A program made the position numbers and the translations under genes. From positions 372,001-436,000 of the forward strand of contig NZ_BCTK01000001.1 of NCBI RefSeq assembly GCF_001571245.1: DNA of 64,000 nucleotides, in the 5' to 3' direction. A model generated the notes under the pieces. The model saw only the letters and a program-made list of their open reading frames with translations. It was not told the origin of the DNA and did not search any database. The DNA comes from Achromobacter piechaudii NBRC 102461. GTDB lineage: Bacteria; Pseudomonadota; Gammaproteobacteria; Burkholderiales; Burkholderiaceae_B. Of this stretch, positions 1 through 8,555 are shown piece after piece; position 1 is the first letter of the stretch, and each line of letters opens with the position of its first letter.

Positions 1-23
1 CACTGCCGCGTTAACATCCTGCC

Positions 24-212
24 ATGAGCACCACGACCTTTCCCGACGACGATCCCCCGCCAGTCCCCCCCGAACGACCCGCGCCCGACGAGTGCTGCAA
101 CAGCGGCTGCATCCCGTGCGTGTACGACCGTTACGACGAAGCGATGGAGACCTACCGCGAGGCGCTCAAGGCCTGGCGCAGCCGCCACGAAGCGAAGGAC
201 GCGCAGGGGTAG
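24..212 (+). CDS. Oxidoreductase-like domain protein (small, Cys-rich)
   Basis: A 62-residue protein. A proline/aspartate-rich head (residues 1-22) is followed by a compact cysteine cluster, CCNSGCIPCVYDRYDEAM, at about residues 24-41. This matches the short oxidoreductase-like (Oxidored-like) N-terminal domain that occurs as a stand-alone protein in betaproteobacteria and at the N-terminus of some eukaryotic proteins. Its biochemical role is not established. The three-cysteine pattern suggests metal or cluster binding, but that is inference. There is no signal peptide, so it is probably cytoplasmic. It lies close to the window edge, so any upstream operon partner is not visible. Confidence 0.75.
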   Translation: MSTTTFPDDDPPPVPPERPAPDECCNSGCIPCVYDRYDEAMETYREALKAWRSRHEAKDAQG

Positions 213-310
213 CGTGGGGGCGGCGCAGGGTTAGCGCGGGACAGCGCAGGGACAAGGCCCGGGCACTGCACGGACAGCGCAGGGCCAACGCAGGGTCAGC
301 GCAGCGCAGC
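202..310. repeat. Short G-rich interspersed repeat after the first gene
   Basis: The heptamer CGCAGGG occurs at 202, 224, 245, 278 and 289, often inside a longer CAGCGCAGGG. The run begins in the last codons of the upstream gene and fills most of the gap to the converging acetyltransferase gene. Spacing is irregular (22, 21, 33, 11 bp). Nothing else is recognised in this gap. Confidence 0.5.
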
Positions 311-366
311 CCAGGCATAACGCGCCGGCGCGCACGTTCAAGCGCGCAGGCGGTCATCGGTTCGAA

Positions 367-804
367 TCAGCCGGCCAGTTTCATGTGAATGATCGGGAAC
401 GGGCGGCCGGCGTCGTCGTACGCCGAGCGGCCGGTGTCCACAAATCCATAGTGCTTGTAGAAGCCGTGCGCCTGCGGGTTCTGTTCGTTGACGTCCACCA
501 GCAGCGTGCCGTGCAGCGACCGCGCGAAATTGAGCAGGCGGCGGCCAGCCCCCTTGCCGCGCTTGCTGGCGTCTACGAACAGCATCTCGACTTTGTTGCC
601 GTTCAGGCCCATGAAACCGGCGAGCTCGCCGGTTTCGTCTTCACAGACCCATACCCGCACCGACGGCAGATAGGTGTTGAGGATCTGCGGGTACAACGCC
701 TGGATTTCCTTTTCGCTCAGGAAGGAATGCGTGGCGCGCACCGAACGGAGCCAGATGTCCGCCAGGGCCAGGTCGTCGCCGTGGTTGCGTTCTCGGATGT
801 TCAT
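367..804 (-). CDS. GNAT-family N-acetyltransferase (YjaB-like)
   Basis: This 145-residue protein has the size and layout of a single GNAT domain. The acetyl-CoA pyrophosphate-binding signature is visible as KRGKGAGRRLL around residues 81-91, after the strand KVEMLFVDAS. The C-terminal NPQAHGFYKHYGF motif is typical of small-molecule or protein acetyltransferases such as E. coli YjaB. The substrate cannot be read from sequence. It follows the M14 peptidase gene by 14 bp on the same strand and could be the last cistron of the peptide-transport operon, although the family is promiscuous in its context. Confidence 0.85.
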   Translation of the reverse strand: MNIRERNHGDDLALADIWLRSVRATHSFLSEKEIQALYPQILNTYLPSVRVWVCEDETGELAGFMGLNGNKVEMLFVDASKRGKGAGRRLLNFARSLHGTLLVDVNEQNPQAHGFYKHYGFVDTGRSAYDDAGRPFPIIHMKLAG

Positions 805-818
805 TTTCTTATTGGTCT

Positions 819-2558
819 TTACAGCCCAGAGCGATACAGGTCAGTCGCCGCCAGGACGGTTTCCATTTGTACAGTGTGCGCGAAGATGAAGCGGTCGCCG
901 TAGACGGTTTCATCCGGAAACTCGGAAATCAGCGCCAGCGGCAGTTCTTCGCGGTCAGTCTCGGTGATCTGGACGGGAATGCCGTTCATGACGTCGAACC
1001 CGGTTTCGAGCGCATGCGCGTGAAAGAGTTCCAATTGCCGGGCATTGAATTGCACCAGCCCTGGCACATTGTGAGCCAGACGCGTGGTGACGCCTTCGAT
1101 CAGCTTGCGTGCCCGTTCGCCCCAACCCGGGTGATGGCGCAGCACCAGGAAGAAGCCCTTCGGAATGGTCCACAGCTCGAAGTTGCGGGGCAGGTAGCCG
1201 GACAGCGGCCGGGTCCATTCGTGGGCGGGGTAGCCGTGCAGATTGATGTGCAGCTGCGCGCCGCTGATGGCGTGCGCCTGATGGCGTCCGTCGCGCTCGA
1301 AGAAAGGAGCGTGCTCGCGGTAGGCGATATCGTCGCCCAGCGCGCTGTAGCGCGAGGCGTGCAGCATGTGGCGCGGGTGATGTTCGCGCAGCCGGTTAAA
1401 GAGCGCGTAGCCATCGGGGTTTTCCGAGGCGATCAGTGCGAAGTGCGCGTCGCCGCGTTCGGCCAGCGCCTGGGCGGCGCGCAGCGCGCCGACAACGCCC
1501 GAGGTTTCGTTGGCATGCTGCGCGCCCGAAATGAAGACCGCCGGACCTGGGCCGCGCACATACGTGCCCAGCACGGGCCGGCCTTGCCGCGAGACCGCCT
1601 GGAACGCGTCGCCGCCCAAGGCCGCCACGCAGCCGGCGATCTCGGCAGCCGCCAGCGGATCGCGGCGTTGCGCCAGGGGCGCATCGGGCAAGGCGGGCGT
1701 CAGCGGCGCGACCGGGGCAAACGGCTCAAGCGAGATCTGCACACGTGCCGCGCCGTCATGGCGGCGGATGTCGGGAATGATCTGGCCCGGTTGCAGGCCA
1801 CGATCGCCCGACGGGCGGCCCGAGTGATGCTGGAAGTGTTCCAGCAAAGTGAAATACACGTCCTCGTGCAGGGCCTCGAAGGTGCTGACGATTTCTTCGT
1901 CGACCGGCAGCGCGAAATCCATGCCGGGCAGGTCCACCCGGATTTCCAGGCGGTCGAAGTACGGCTCGTGCGCGCCCCAGGGGTGGTTGCGCACGGTATC
2001 CACGATGCTGCGGAACACCTGCTGGTATTCGGTCGATTGCGCGCCATCGGTCTGCACGGCGCCGTCGGCATCGCGCACGCGCAGCCAGCCGGTGGGCGAA
2101 AGCTCGGGCGTTCCATCCTGGGCGGCGCCGACGACGTTGGGCGCGAACACGCGCGTGTCGATCTGGCGGCCATCCGCGTAGGTCAGCGTGACGTCGTAGT
2201 GCAGGTCGGCCGCGCCGGCTTGCAGGTCGACCTGCACGTCCGGCAGCAGGGCGATCAGCGGATAGGCTTCCAACGTGAAGCGCTTGGCCTGCGCATGTTC
2301 ATGCAGCGGGTAGCGCACGCGCGCGGACACCAGGCCGTCGCGCTCGACTTCTTCCAGAAAGAAATGCACCAGCGGTTTGTACGCGCTGCGAAAGCGCGCG
2401 GTGACGCCGGCCTGCGCCAGCCGGGCTTGCGCCGCGCGGCGGGCTTCCACGCCTTCGAACAGCCAGCCTTCTACGACCGCGCCGCGCCAGGCGGGCGCCA
2501 TGTAGGCGTGCGTCCAGGCGTCCAGCGTGCGGTCAAATGTTTTTTCAAGCAAAGACAT
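819..2558 (-). CDS. M14-family metallopeptidase (carboxypeptidase-like)
   Basis: The 579-residue protein has a C-terminal zinc carboxypeptidase core. The H-x-x-E zinc pair is in GAQHANETSG (H348, E351). The likely third ligand lies in LHINLHGYPAHEW (about H441), about 90 residues later as in M14 enzymes. The first ~300 residues are an accessory region of unknown fold. There is no signal peptide, so a cytoplasmic peptidase is expected. The gene is last or second-last in an operon with a dipeptide-type ABC transporter, which suggests it trims imported peptides or an amino-acid conjugate. An AAGGAA ribosome-binding site precedes the ATG at 2558. The exact substrate is unknown. Confidence 0.75.
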   Translation of the reverse strand: MSLLEKTFDRTLDAWTHAYMAPAWRGAVVEGWLFEGVEARRAAQARLAQAGVTARFRSAYKPLVHFFLEEVERDGLVSARVRYPLHEHAQAKRFTLEAYPLIALLPDVQVDLQAGAADLHYDVTLTYADGRQIDTRVFAPNVVGAAQDGTPELSPTGWLRVRDADGAVQTDGAQSTEYQQVFRSIVDTVRNHPWGAHEPYFDRLEIRVDLPGMDFALPVDEEIVSTFEALHEDVYFTLLEHFQHHSGRPSGDRGLQPGQIIPDIRRHDGAARVQISLEPFAPVAPLTPALPDAPLAQRRDPLAAAEIAGCVAALGGDAFQAVSRQGRPVLGTYVRGPGPAVFISGAQHANETSGVVGALRAAQALAERGDAHFALIASENPDGYALFNRLREHHPRHMLHASRYSALGDDIAYREHAPFFERDGRHQAHAISGAQLHINLHGYPAHEWTRPLSGYLPRNFELWTIPKGFFLVLRHHPGWGERARKLIEGVTTRLAHNVPGLVQFNARQLELFHAHALETGFDVMNGIPVQITETDREELPLALISEFPDETVYGDRFIFAHTVQMETVLAATDLYRSGL

Positions 2559-2604
2559 GCTTAGTGTTCCTTCGGGTTTCTTGCGGCATCCGGCAAAGAG
2601 ACAA

Positions 2605-2622
2605 ATGCCCCTTGCGGGGCAT
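2605..2622 (-). other. Intercistronic hairpin between permease and peptidase genes
   Basis: ATGCCCC and GGGGCAT form a 7-bp stem with a 4-base loop, extendable with one mismatch. It lies between the stop of the second permease gene and the start of the M14 peptidase gene. There is no T-run, so it more likely attenuates or stabilises the transcript than terminates it. Confidence 0.45.
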
Positions 2623-2630
2623 CTGATCTT

Positions 2631-3497
2631 TTACACCTTTCCGGTCGGGTCCAGGCGGTCGCGCAGCCAGTCGCCCAGCAGGTTCAGGCCCAGCACGGTC
2701 AGCATGATCGCCAGCCCGGGGAAGACGCTGACCCACCATGCGGTCTGCATATAGGTACGGCCATCGGCCAGCATGCCGCCCCAGCTGGGAATCATCGGAT
2801 CGACACCGAGCCCCAGGAAGGTCAGGCTGCTTTCCAGCAGGATGTTGTTGGCCACGTTCAAGGTCATCAGGATCACCAGCGGGCCCAGCAGGTTGGGCAC
2901 GATATGGTGGCGGATCATGGCCAGGTCACGTACGCCAAACGCGCGCGCGGCCAGCACGAACTCGCGCTCGCGCAGCGCCAGCACCTGGGCGCGCACCAGT
3001 CGCGCGTACTGCACCCACTGCGACACGATCATGAAGAAGATGACGTTGAACAGCCCGCCGCCCAGGATGGCGATGAACGTGATGGCCACCAGGATGAAGG
3101 GCAGCGCCAGTTGCACGTCGGCGAAACGCATGACGATCATGTCCCAGAAGCCGCGGTAGTAGCCGGCGATCAGGCCCATCACGATGCCCAGCAGCGCGCC
3201 GCCGATCACGGACGCAAAGCCGACCATCAAAGAGATCTTGCCGCCCACGATGACGCGGGCCAGTACATCGCGGCCCAGCGGGTCGGTGCCAAAGGGATGG
3301 GCGGCCGAGGTGAACGGCGCCATCAGGCGCGCGGACAGGTCCATGGCTTCGCCGCCATCGGGGAACAGCCAGCCCGAGGTCAGCACCAGCAGGATCATGA
3401 CGCCGGTGAGCAGCGCGCCCAGCACGAATTCCAGCGAACGGTAGCGGCTGCGCGGCTTGACGGCCTTGGGCGCGGCGGTAGGAGTGGTGGTCTGCAT
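2631..3497 (-). CDS. Dipeptide/oligopeptide ABC transporter permease (DppC/OppC type)
   Basis: An inner-membrane permease of 288 residues with the DppC/OppC layout: a long cytoplasmic N-terminus, a first membrane segment near residues 25-45, a periplasmic loop ending in HPFGTDPLGRDVLARV, and five more segments. The conserved DPLGRD and the coupling-loop region around REREFVLAARAFG are present. ATG at 3497 is chosen. A TTG at 3506 overlaps the upstream stop as TTGA and is an alternative. It pairs with the DppB-type permease immediately upstream. Confidence 0.92.
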   Translation of the reverse strand: MQTTTPTAAPKAVKPRSRYRSLEFVLGALLTGVMILLVLTSGWLFPDGGEAMDLSARLMAPFTSAAHPFGTDPLGRDVLARVIVGGKISLMVGFASVIGGALLGIVMGLIAGYYRGFWDMIVMRFADVQLALPFILVAITFIAILGGGLFNVIFFMIVSQWVQYARLVRAQVLALREREFVLAARAFGVRDLAMIRHHIVPNLLGPLVILMTLNVANNILLESSLTFLGLGVDPMIPSWGGMLADGRTYMQTAWWVSVFPGLAIMLTVLGLNLLGDWLRDRLDPTGKV

Positions 3498-3502
3498 AAG
3501 GC

Positions 3503-4426
3503 TCAACGCGTGCGGATACGGGGATCGACGATGCCGTAGGCGATGTCGACGATCAGGTTGACCAGGACGATGACGGTGGCCAGCACGGTGACCGTGCCTT
3601 GCAGAACCGGGTAGTCGCGGCCGGAAATGGCGTCGAACGCCAGGGTGCCCAGGCCAGGCCAGTTAAAGACCATTTCGATCACGACGATGCCGCCGATCAG
3701 GCCGCCAAATTGCAGGCCCAGATACGTGATGAGCGGAATCGCGCAGTTGCGCAGCGCGTGCTTGTACAGCACCACGCGTTCTTTCAGGCCCTTGCTGCGC
3801 GCCACCATGATGTACTGCGCCGACAGCGTTTCCAGCATGGTCGTGCGCACCAGGCGGATATTGGTGGCGCTGAGAATGATGGCCATGGTCAATGACGGCA
3901 GCACCAGGCTGGCCGGCCCGCTCCAGCCGGACGGCGGCAGCAGCGGGAAGGTGATCGACAGCAGCAGCACCAGCATCAACGCCAGCCAGAAGTTCGGAAA
4001 CGACAGGCCCACCAGAGACAGGATGCGAATCGCCTGGTCGGTGGCCTTGCCGCGCTTGATGGCGGCCTGAATGCCCAGCGGCAGCGAAATCAGGATCGAG
4101 ACGATCAGCGAGGTGAACGCCAGCATCAGCGTGGCGGGCAGGGCGTCGCCAATCAGCTTGGCCACCGACGTGCCGCCCATGAAGCTGCGGCCGAAATCGC
4201 CGTGCAACAGGCCCTGCATGTACGACAGGTATTGCTCGTGGAAGGGGCGGTTCAGGCCCAGTGCCTGGCGGATGTTGGCCAGGTCCTGTTCGGTGACGCT
4301 GCCCGATCCCTGACTGAGCATCAGCGCGGGGTCGCCGGTCAGGCGCACGGCATAGGAGACAAGCAGCGTCACGGCGACGATCACGAAGATCGCCTGCAAC
4401 ACGCGTTTAATGAGAAATCCGGTCAT
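3503..4426 (-). CDS. Dipeptide/oligopeptide ABC transporter permease (DppB/OppB type)
   Basis: A 307-residue inner-membrane permease starting MTGFLIKRVLQ, the usual start of DppB/OppB/NikB proteins. It has a first transmembrane helix at residues 8-30, the periplasmic signature around LGLNRPFHEQYLSYMQGLLHGDFGRS (conserved GLDxPxxxQY and GDxGxS elements), and five further helices. The reading frame is open upstream to 4507, but those extra 27 residues do not look like a permease, so ATG at 4426 is used. With the partner permease it forms the membrane channel for peptides or a related solute. Substrate specificity resides in the binding protein. Confidence 0.92.
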   Translation of the reverse strand: MTGFLIKRVLQAIFVIVAVTLLVSYAVRLTGDPALMLSQGSGSVTEQDLANIRQALGLNRPFHEQYLSYMQGLLHGDFGRSFMGGTSVAKLIGDALPATLMLAFTSLIVSILISLPLGIQAAIKRGKATDQAIRILSLVGLSFPNFWLALMLVLLLSITFPLLPPSGWSGPASLVLPSLTMAIILSATNIRLVRTTMLETLSAQYIMVARSKGLKERVVLYKHALRNCAIPLITYLGLQFGGLIGGIVVIEMVFNWPGLGTLAFDAISGRDYPVLQGTVTVLATVIVLVNLIVDIAYGIVDPRIRTR

Positions 4427-4505
4427 GAATCGCCGCCTCGGCTTGCACCGGGGCGGATCGCTAATGTTGATGCTGCAATACGCATCGCGCTGGCGGGATG
4501 CGGGC

Positions 4506-4539
4506 ACGCGGCGCGCCCTATGCTACGGGCGCGTCGCGT
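4506..4539 (-). other. Stem-loop between binding-protein and permease genes
   Basis: ACGCGGCGCGCCC (4506-4518) and GGGCGCGTCGCGT (4527-4539) are complementary over 13 bp with a single non-Watson-Crick position and an 8-base loop. The stem sits 12 bp after the binding-protein stop. It is followed by no U-run on the minus strand. In ABC operons such hairpins commonly stabilise the binding-protein mRNA so that it outnumbers the permease message. That role here is inference. Confidence 0.6.
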
Positions 4540-4550
4540 TGTCACAAGGG

Positions 4551-6083
4551 TTATTCCACGCTGGTTTCAAGGAAGCGGAAGCGGATGTCGCCCGGAACTT
4601 CCAGATTCTTCACGCGCTTGTTCACGCCAACGATGGTGTTCAGGCTGTACAGCGGCATTTCCAGCGCCTGATCGGCCACGTAGGTGGCGATTTCCTGCAA
4701 CATGGCTTCGCGCTTCTTCACGTCGTAGACGGTGCGTTGCGCTTCGAGCATGCCGTTCAGCTTGGCGTCGTTGTCATACGGGTTCCACTTCTGGCCCGAG
4801 TGATACATCAGGTACGCGGTGTTGTCGTAGTCGTACGTCCAGCCGCCCCATTGGTTCTGCCACATTTCGCCCGTCTTGCCGCCCGGGATGATGTCGTTGA
4901 GCAGCACGCCGGTTTCATAGGGTTTGATGGTGGCGCGCACGCCCACGCCTTGCAGGTAGCCCGACACGGCCTGAGCCACTTCGCGGAAGTTCGAATCGCT
5001 GCCGCGCACGTCGATCTGTACGGTGGCGCCGGGCTTCACGCCGGCTGCGGCCAACAGCTTCTTGGCTTCGGCGGGGTTGAAGGGCAGGGGCTTTTGTTCG
5101 GGGTTGTAGCCAAACGATTGCGGACCCTGGAAGCTGGCGATGACCTTGGCCTGGCCCAGCAGCAGCTGCTTGACGATGGCCTCGCGGTCCACCGCCATGA
5201 TCAGCGCGCGGCGCACGTCACGGTTTTGCGTGATGCCGCCCTTGGTGTTGTAGCGCAGCGCGAAAGCGACCGGGCCGCCCGTCGAGATGACGTCGGCGTT
5301 GCCCGACTTCTTGACCGTCTCGATCAGGCCCAGCGGGATCAGCGTGGCGATGTCGACGCGGCCCGCTTGCAGCTCGGCGACCTGGGTGCCGGGTTCGCTG
5401 ATGAAGCGGTACACCACCTTGTCCAGCTTGGGCTTGCCGCCCCAGTATTCATCGTTGCGCGCGAGCGTCACGTTGACCTTGGGCTGATAGCTTTCAAACT
5501 TGAACGGGCCGGTGCCGACCGGGTTCGTGTTGAAGTAGTCCTCGCCCTTTTCCTTGATGTACTTGGGCGGCACGATCATCGCGCCATAGCCGGCCAGCTT
5601 GGTCAGCAGGACGGGGTCGGGCTGCTTCAGGATGAAGTCGACCGTGTAGTCGTCCACCACCTTGATCTCGCCGATGGAGTCGTAGTTGGACTTCTGCGGG
5701 CCCTTGGCGCCTTCCGCGCCCAGCAGGCGGTCGAACGTGAACTTGACGGCTTCAGCGTTGAACGGTTCGCCGTTATGGAACTTGACGCCTTCGCGCAGCT
5801 TGAAGCGCAGGCGCTTGTTGTCGTCCAGGTATTCCCAGCTGGTGGCCAGGCCTGGCTGCAACTTCAGGTCGGCGCCGCGCATCGTCAGGCCGTCGTACAG
5901 GTTGCCGCCGACCGAGCCCCAGAAGGTCACGAAGGTGTCGATGGGATCCCAGCTGCCCGGGTCCTGGTTGATGGCCACGCTGAGTGTGCCCGCGGCATGC
6001 GCGGTCGAGAAGACGGCGGGCAGCGCGCCGCCCAGCGCCAGGGTCAGGGCGGTGGCGGTGAAGGTGGTGCGTAGGAATTGCAT
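4551..6083 (-). CDS. ABC transporter substrate-binding protein, family 5 (peptide type)
   Basis: A periplasmic solute receptor of about 510 residues, the normal size for SBP_bac_5 (DppA/OppA/GsiB). ATG at 6083 gives a clean signal peptide: MQFLRTT, a hydrophobic core, then cleavage near STAHA-A. A further GTG-initiated 10 residues upstream is unlikely. The mature start SVAINQDPGSWDPIDTF and the internal LYDGLTMRGADLKLQPGLATSW are typical of the family. A GGAG ribosome-binding site lies 7-8 bases upstream. It is the first structural gene after the ATPase gene. The ligand could be a dipeptide, glutathione-like peptide or another conjugate; the M14 peptidase downstream favours a peptide. Confidence 0.92.
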   Translation of the reverse strand: MQFLRTTFTATALTLALGGALPAVFSTAHAAGTLSVAINQDPGSWDPIDTFVTFWGSVGGNLYDGLTMRGADLKLQPGLATSWEYLDDNKRLRFKLREGVKFHNGEPFNAEAVKFTFDRLLGAEGAKGPQKSNYDSIGEIKVVDDYTVDFILKQPDPVLLTKLAGYGAMIVPPKYIKEKGEDYFNTNPVGTGPFKFESYQPKVNVTLARNDEYWGGKPKLDKVVYRFISEPGTQVAELQAGRVDIATLIPLGLIETVKKSGNADVISTGGPVAFALRYNTKGGITQNRDVRRALIMAVDREAIVKQLLLGQAKVIASFQGPQSFGYNPEQKPLPFNPAEAKKLLAAAGVKPGATVQIDVRGSDSNFREVAQAVSGYLQGVGVRATIKPYETGVLLNDIIPGGKTGEMWQNQWGGWTYDYDNTAYLMYHSGQKWNPYDNDAKLNGMLEAQRTVYDVKKREAMLQEIATYVADQALEMPLYSLNTIVGVNKRVKNLEVPGDIRFRFLETSVE

Positions 6084-6137
6084 GGTCGCTCCAGGGACGG
6101 GAACTCGGATCACACCGAGGAAAAGTAAGGGCTGTCT

Positions 6138-7991
6138 CTATGCCGCGCGGGCCACTTGATGGCCGGGCGCGAATTCGATCAGCGGAATGATGGCCGGTTC
6201 GTCGCCGACGCGGCGTACCGGGCTGGGGATTTCACCTTCGATCAGCGAGGTGTCGATATGGCGGCCGGGTTCGGCCACCGGTACGGCGGCCAGCAGCTTG
6301 CGCGTGTACGCATGCTGAGGAGATTCGAAGATCTGGCGACGCGTGCCCAGTTCTACGATCTGGCCCAGGTACAGCACCGCCACGCGATGGCTGACTTTTT
6401 CCACCACCGCCATGTCGTGCGTGATGAACAGGTACGACAGGCCGCGATCTTTTTGCAGGTCCATCAAGAGGTTCAGGATCTGCGCCTGGATCGACACGTC
6501 CAGCGCCGACACAGATTCGTCGGCGATGATCAGCTTGGGGTTGCTGGCCAGCGCGCGGGCGATGCACACGCGTTGACGCTGGCCACCAGAAAATTCGTGC
6601 GGATAACGCCGGGCGTGCTCGGGCTTCAGGCCGACCTGTTCCAGCAATTCGCCCACGCGGCGGGCGATGGCTTCGTCGCCATGCAGCAGGCCGTGCGTGC
6701 GGATGGGTTCGGCGATGCTGAAGGCCACCGTCTTGCGGGGATCCAGCGACGCGTAAGGGTCCTGGAAAATGTATTGGATTTCCTGGCGCAGCCGCTGACG
6801 GCCGGCGGCGTCCATCGAGAAGACGTCCTGGCCGTTGTAGCGCACCGCGCCCGAGGTCGGGGCCACCAACTGCTGCAAAGTCTTGCCGATGGTGGACTTG
6901 CCGCTGCCGGATTCGCCCACCAGCGCCAGCGTTTCGCCGGGGTAGACGTCGAAGCTGACTTCTTCCACGGCATGCACGCGGTGCGTGACGCGGCCGAACA
7001 GATTGTGGCCGACATCAAAACGCGTCGTGAGCTTGTCAACGCGCAACACCGGTTCGTCGTAGGTGGCGGTGTCCTGTTCACGCGTTTCGCCCACTTCGCG
7101 CAGCGTGTCGCCATCCAGTACGGTTTGCGGCGTGCGCAGCGGCAGATCGCGGCCGGTCAGGCTGCCCAGGCGCGGCACGGCGGCCAGCAGCGCGCGCGTG
7201 TACGGATGCTTGGGCGCGTTGAAGATGTCCTCGACGGTGCCTTGCTCGACTTTCTTGCCGCGCAGCATCACGACCACGTCATCGGCCATCTCGGCCACCA
7301 CGCCCATGTCGTGCGTGATGAAGATGACGGCGGTGCCCAGGTCGCGCTGCAACTCGCGGATGGTGTTCAGGATCTGGGCCTGGATCGTCACGTCCAGCGC
7401 GGTGGTGGGCTCGTCGGCGATCAACAGGCGCGGCTGGCAGGACAGGGCCATCGCAATCATGACGCGCTGGCGCATGCCGCCCGACAGTTGGTGCGGATAG
7501 CGGTCCAGCAGTTGTTCGGCATCGGGCAGGCGGACCTTTTCAAGCAGCTTGCGCGCCGACTGGCGCGCCGCCGAACGCGACAGTTGCTGGTGCAGCATGA
7601 TGGCTTCGACGATCTGGTCGCCAATCGTGAACACGGGGTTCAGCGACGTCATGGGCTCCTGGAAGATCATCGCGATGTCGTTGCCGCGTATGGCGCGCAT
7701 CTGCTCGTCGGTGGCCTGGGTCAGGTCGGTTTCGCGGCCATCGTTGTCGCGGAACAGGATCTGGCCGGTGGCGATGCGCCCGTTCGAGTAGTCCGTCAGC
7801 CGCATGATCGCCATGGACGTCACCGACTTGCCCGAACCGGATTCGCCGACGATCGCCAGCGTCCGTCCCGGCTGGACGTCGAAGTCCAGGCCGTCGACGG
7901 CGCGGAACACGCCATTGTCGGTATTGAAATCAACCGATACGCCGCGCACGGACAGCAGCGGGGCGGAGGTAGAGGCGATGGAGCTAGACAA
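6138..7991 (-). CDS. Fused double ATP-binding protein of peptide ABC transporter (GsiA/DppD-DppF type)
   Basis: A 617-residue protein with two complete ABC ATPase domains in tandem, equivalent to DppD and DppF fused as in GsiA and YejF. The first has Walker A GESGSGKS at residues 49-56 and signature LSGGMRQRV. The second has Walker A near residue 358 and signature FSGGQRQRV. Each has the DEPTTALD or DESVSALD Walker B region. Both domains have catalytic motifs, so both sites look competent. The start is TTG at 7991; no in-frame ATG is available before the first domain. It lies 9 bp after the regulator gene, so regulator and transporter are probably cotranscribed. Confidence 0.93.
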   Translation of the reverse strand: MSSSIASTSAPLLSVRGVSVDFNTDNGVFRAVDGLDFDVQPGRTLAIVGESGSGKSVTSMAIMRLTDYSNGRIATGQILFRDNDGRETDLTQATDEQMRAIRGNDIAMIFQEPMTSLNPVFTIGDQIVEAIMLHQQLSRSAARQSARKLLEKVRLPDAEQLLDRYPHQLSGGMRQRVMIAMALSCQPRLLIADEPTTALDVTIQAQILNTIRELQRDLGTAVIFITHDMGVVAEMADDVVVMLRGKKVEQGTVEDIFNAPKHPYTRALLAAVPRLGSLTGRDLPLRTPQTVLDGDTLREVGETREQDTATYDEPVLRVDKLTTRFDVGHNLFGRVTHRVHAVEEVSFDVYPGETLALVGESGSGKSTIGKTLQQLVAPTSGAVRYNGQDVFSMDAAGRQRLRQEIQYIFQDPYASLDPRKTVAFSIAEPIRTHGLLHGDEAIARRVGELLEQVGLKPEHARRYPHEFSGGQRQRVCIARALASNPKLIIADESVSALDVSIQAQILNLLMDLQKDRGLSYLFITHDMAVVEKVSHRVAVLYLGQIVELGTRRQIFESPQHAYTRKLLAAVPVAEPGRHIDTSLIEGEIPSPVRRVGDEPAIIPLIEFAPGHQVARAA

Positions 7992-8000
7992 CGTGGATTC

Positions 8001-8513
8001 TCACAGCGAGGTGGCGGCGCGGGCGGCCTGGTCGTACAAGCCCGAGAGGGCGCGCAGGGTGTTGGCCAATTGGTGGCTGGCGTCATCCGCCGCGGGCGAG
8101 TCGATGAACGATTTGACGAGGCACTGCTCGCGCACTTCGGCATAGCGCGCAATGGCGGCGGCGCCGGCGTCGGTGGTGGTGTAGATCACTTCCTTGCCGG
8201 TCTTGGCACTTTGGACCACACCCAGGCGCTCAAGTTTCTTGAGCGAGTAATTCACCAGATGGGTGTCTTCAACGTTCAAGGTAAAGCAGATGTCGGCCAG
8301 CTTCTTGCCGCGCCCGCGATGGAATACGTGGTTCAGCACCAGGATGTCCAGCGAGGTCAGGTCAGGCAGGCCGGCGCACGACATGCAGCGCACCATCCAG
8401 CGATTGAACGCGTGCGACGCGATGATCAGGCCGAATTCCACCTCGGACAATTGCGGGGCGGAGGTGGCCAAATGAGCGGAAGAAACGATGGCGTCCCGGA
8501 TGGAAGCAGTCAT
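8001..8513 (-). CDS. MarR-like winged-helix transcriptional regulator
   Basis: A 170-residue protein with a winged-helix core: LTSLDILVLNHVFHRGRGKKLADIC, a recognition helix around NVEDTHLVNYSLKKLERLGV (about residues 79-98), then a wing SAKTGKEVIYTTTDAG. This resembles the MarR-related winged-helix family that reads as a dimer through N- and C-terminal helices. It is the promoter-proximal gene of the peptide ABC operon (9 bp before the ATPase start), which suggests that it controls that operon and itself. The effector is unknown. Confidence 0.8.
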   Translation of the reverse strand: MTASIRDAIVSSAHLATSAPQLSEVEFGLIIASHAFNRWMVRCMSCAGLPDLTSLDILVLNHVFHRGRGKKLADICFTLNVEDTHLVNYSLKKLERLGVVQSAKTGKEVIYTTTDAGAAAIARYAEVREQCLVKSFIDSPAADDASHQLANTLRALSGLYDQAARAATSL

Positions 8514-8555
8514 GGCAAGGGCAAGGGGACGGATCGATGATAAAACGTTGGCGAA

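Noticed and set aside
867-2564. Long open frames antisense to known genes (also 6156-8540, 8694-10277, 27831-30347)
   Set aside because: They mirror strong coding genes of high GC content, have no recognisable domains, and are expected artefacts of codon bias.
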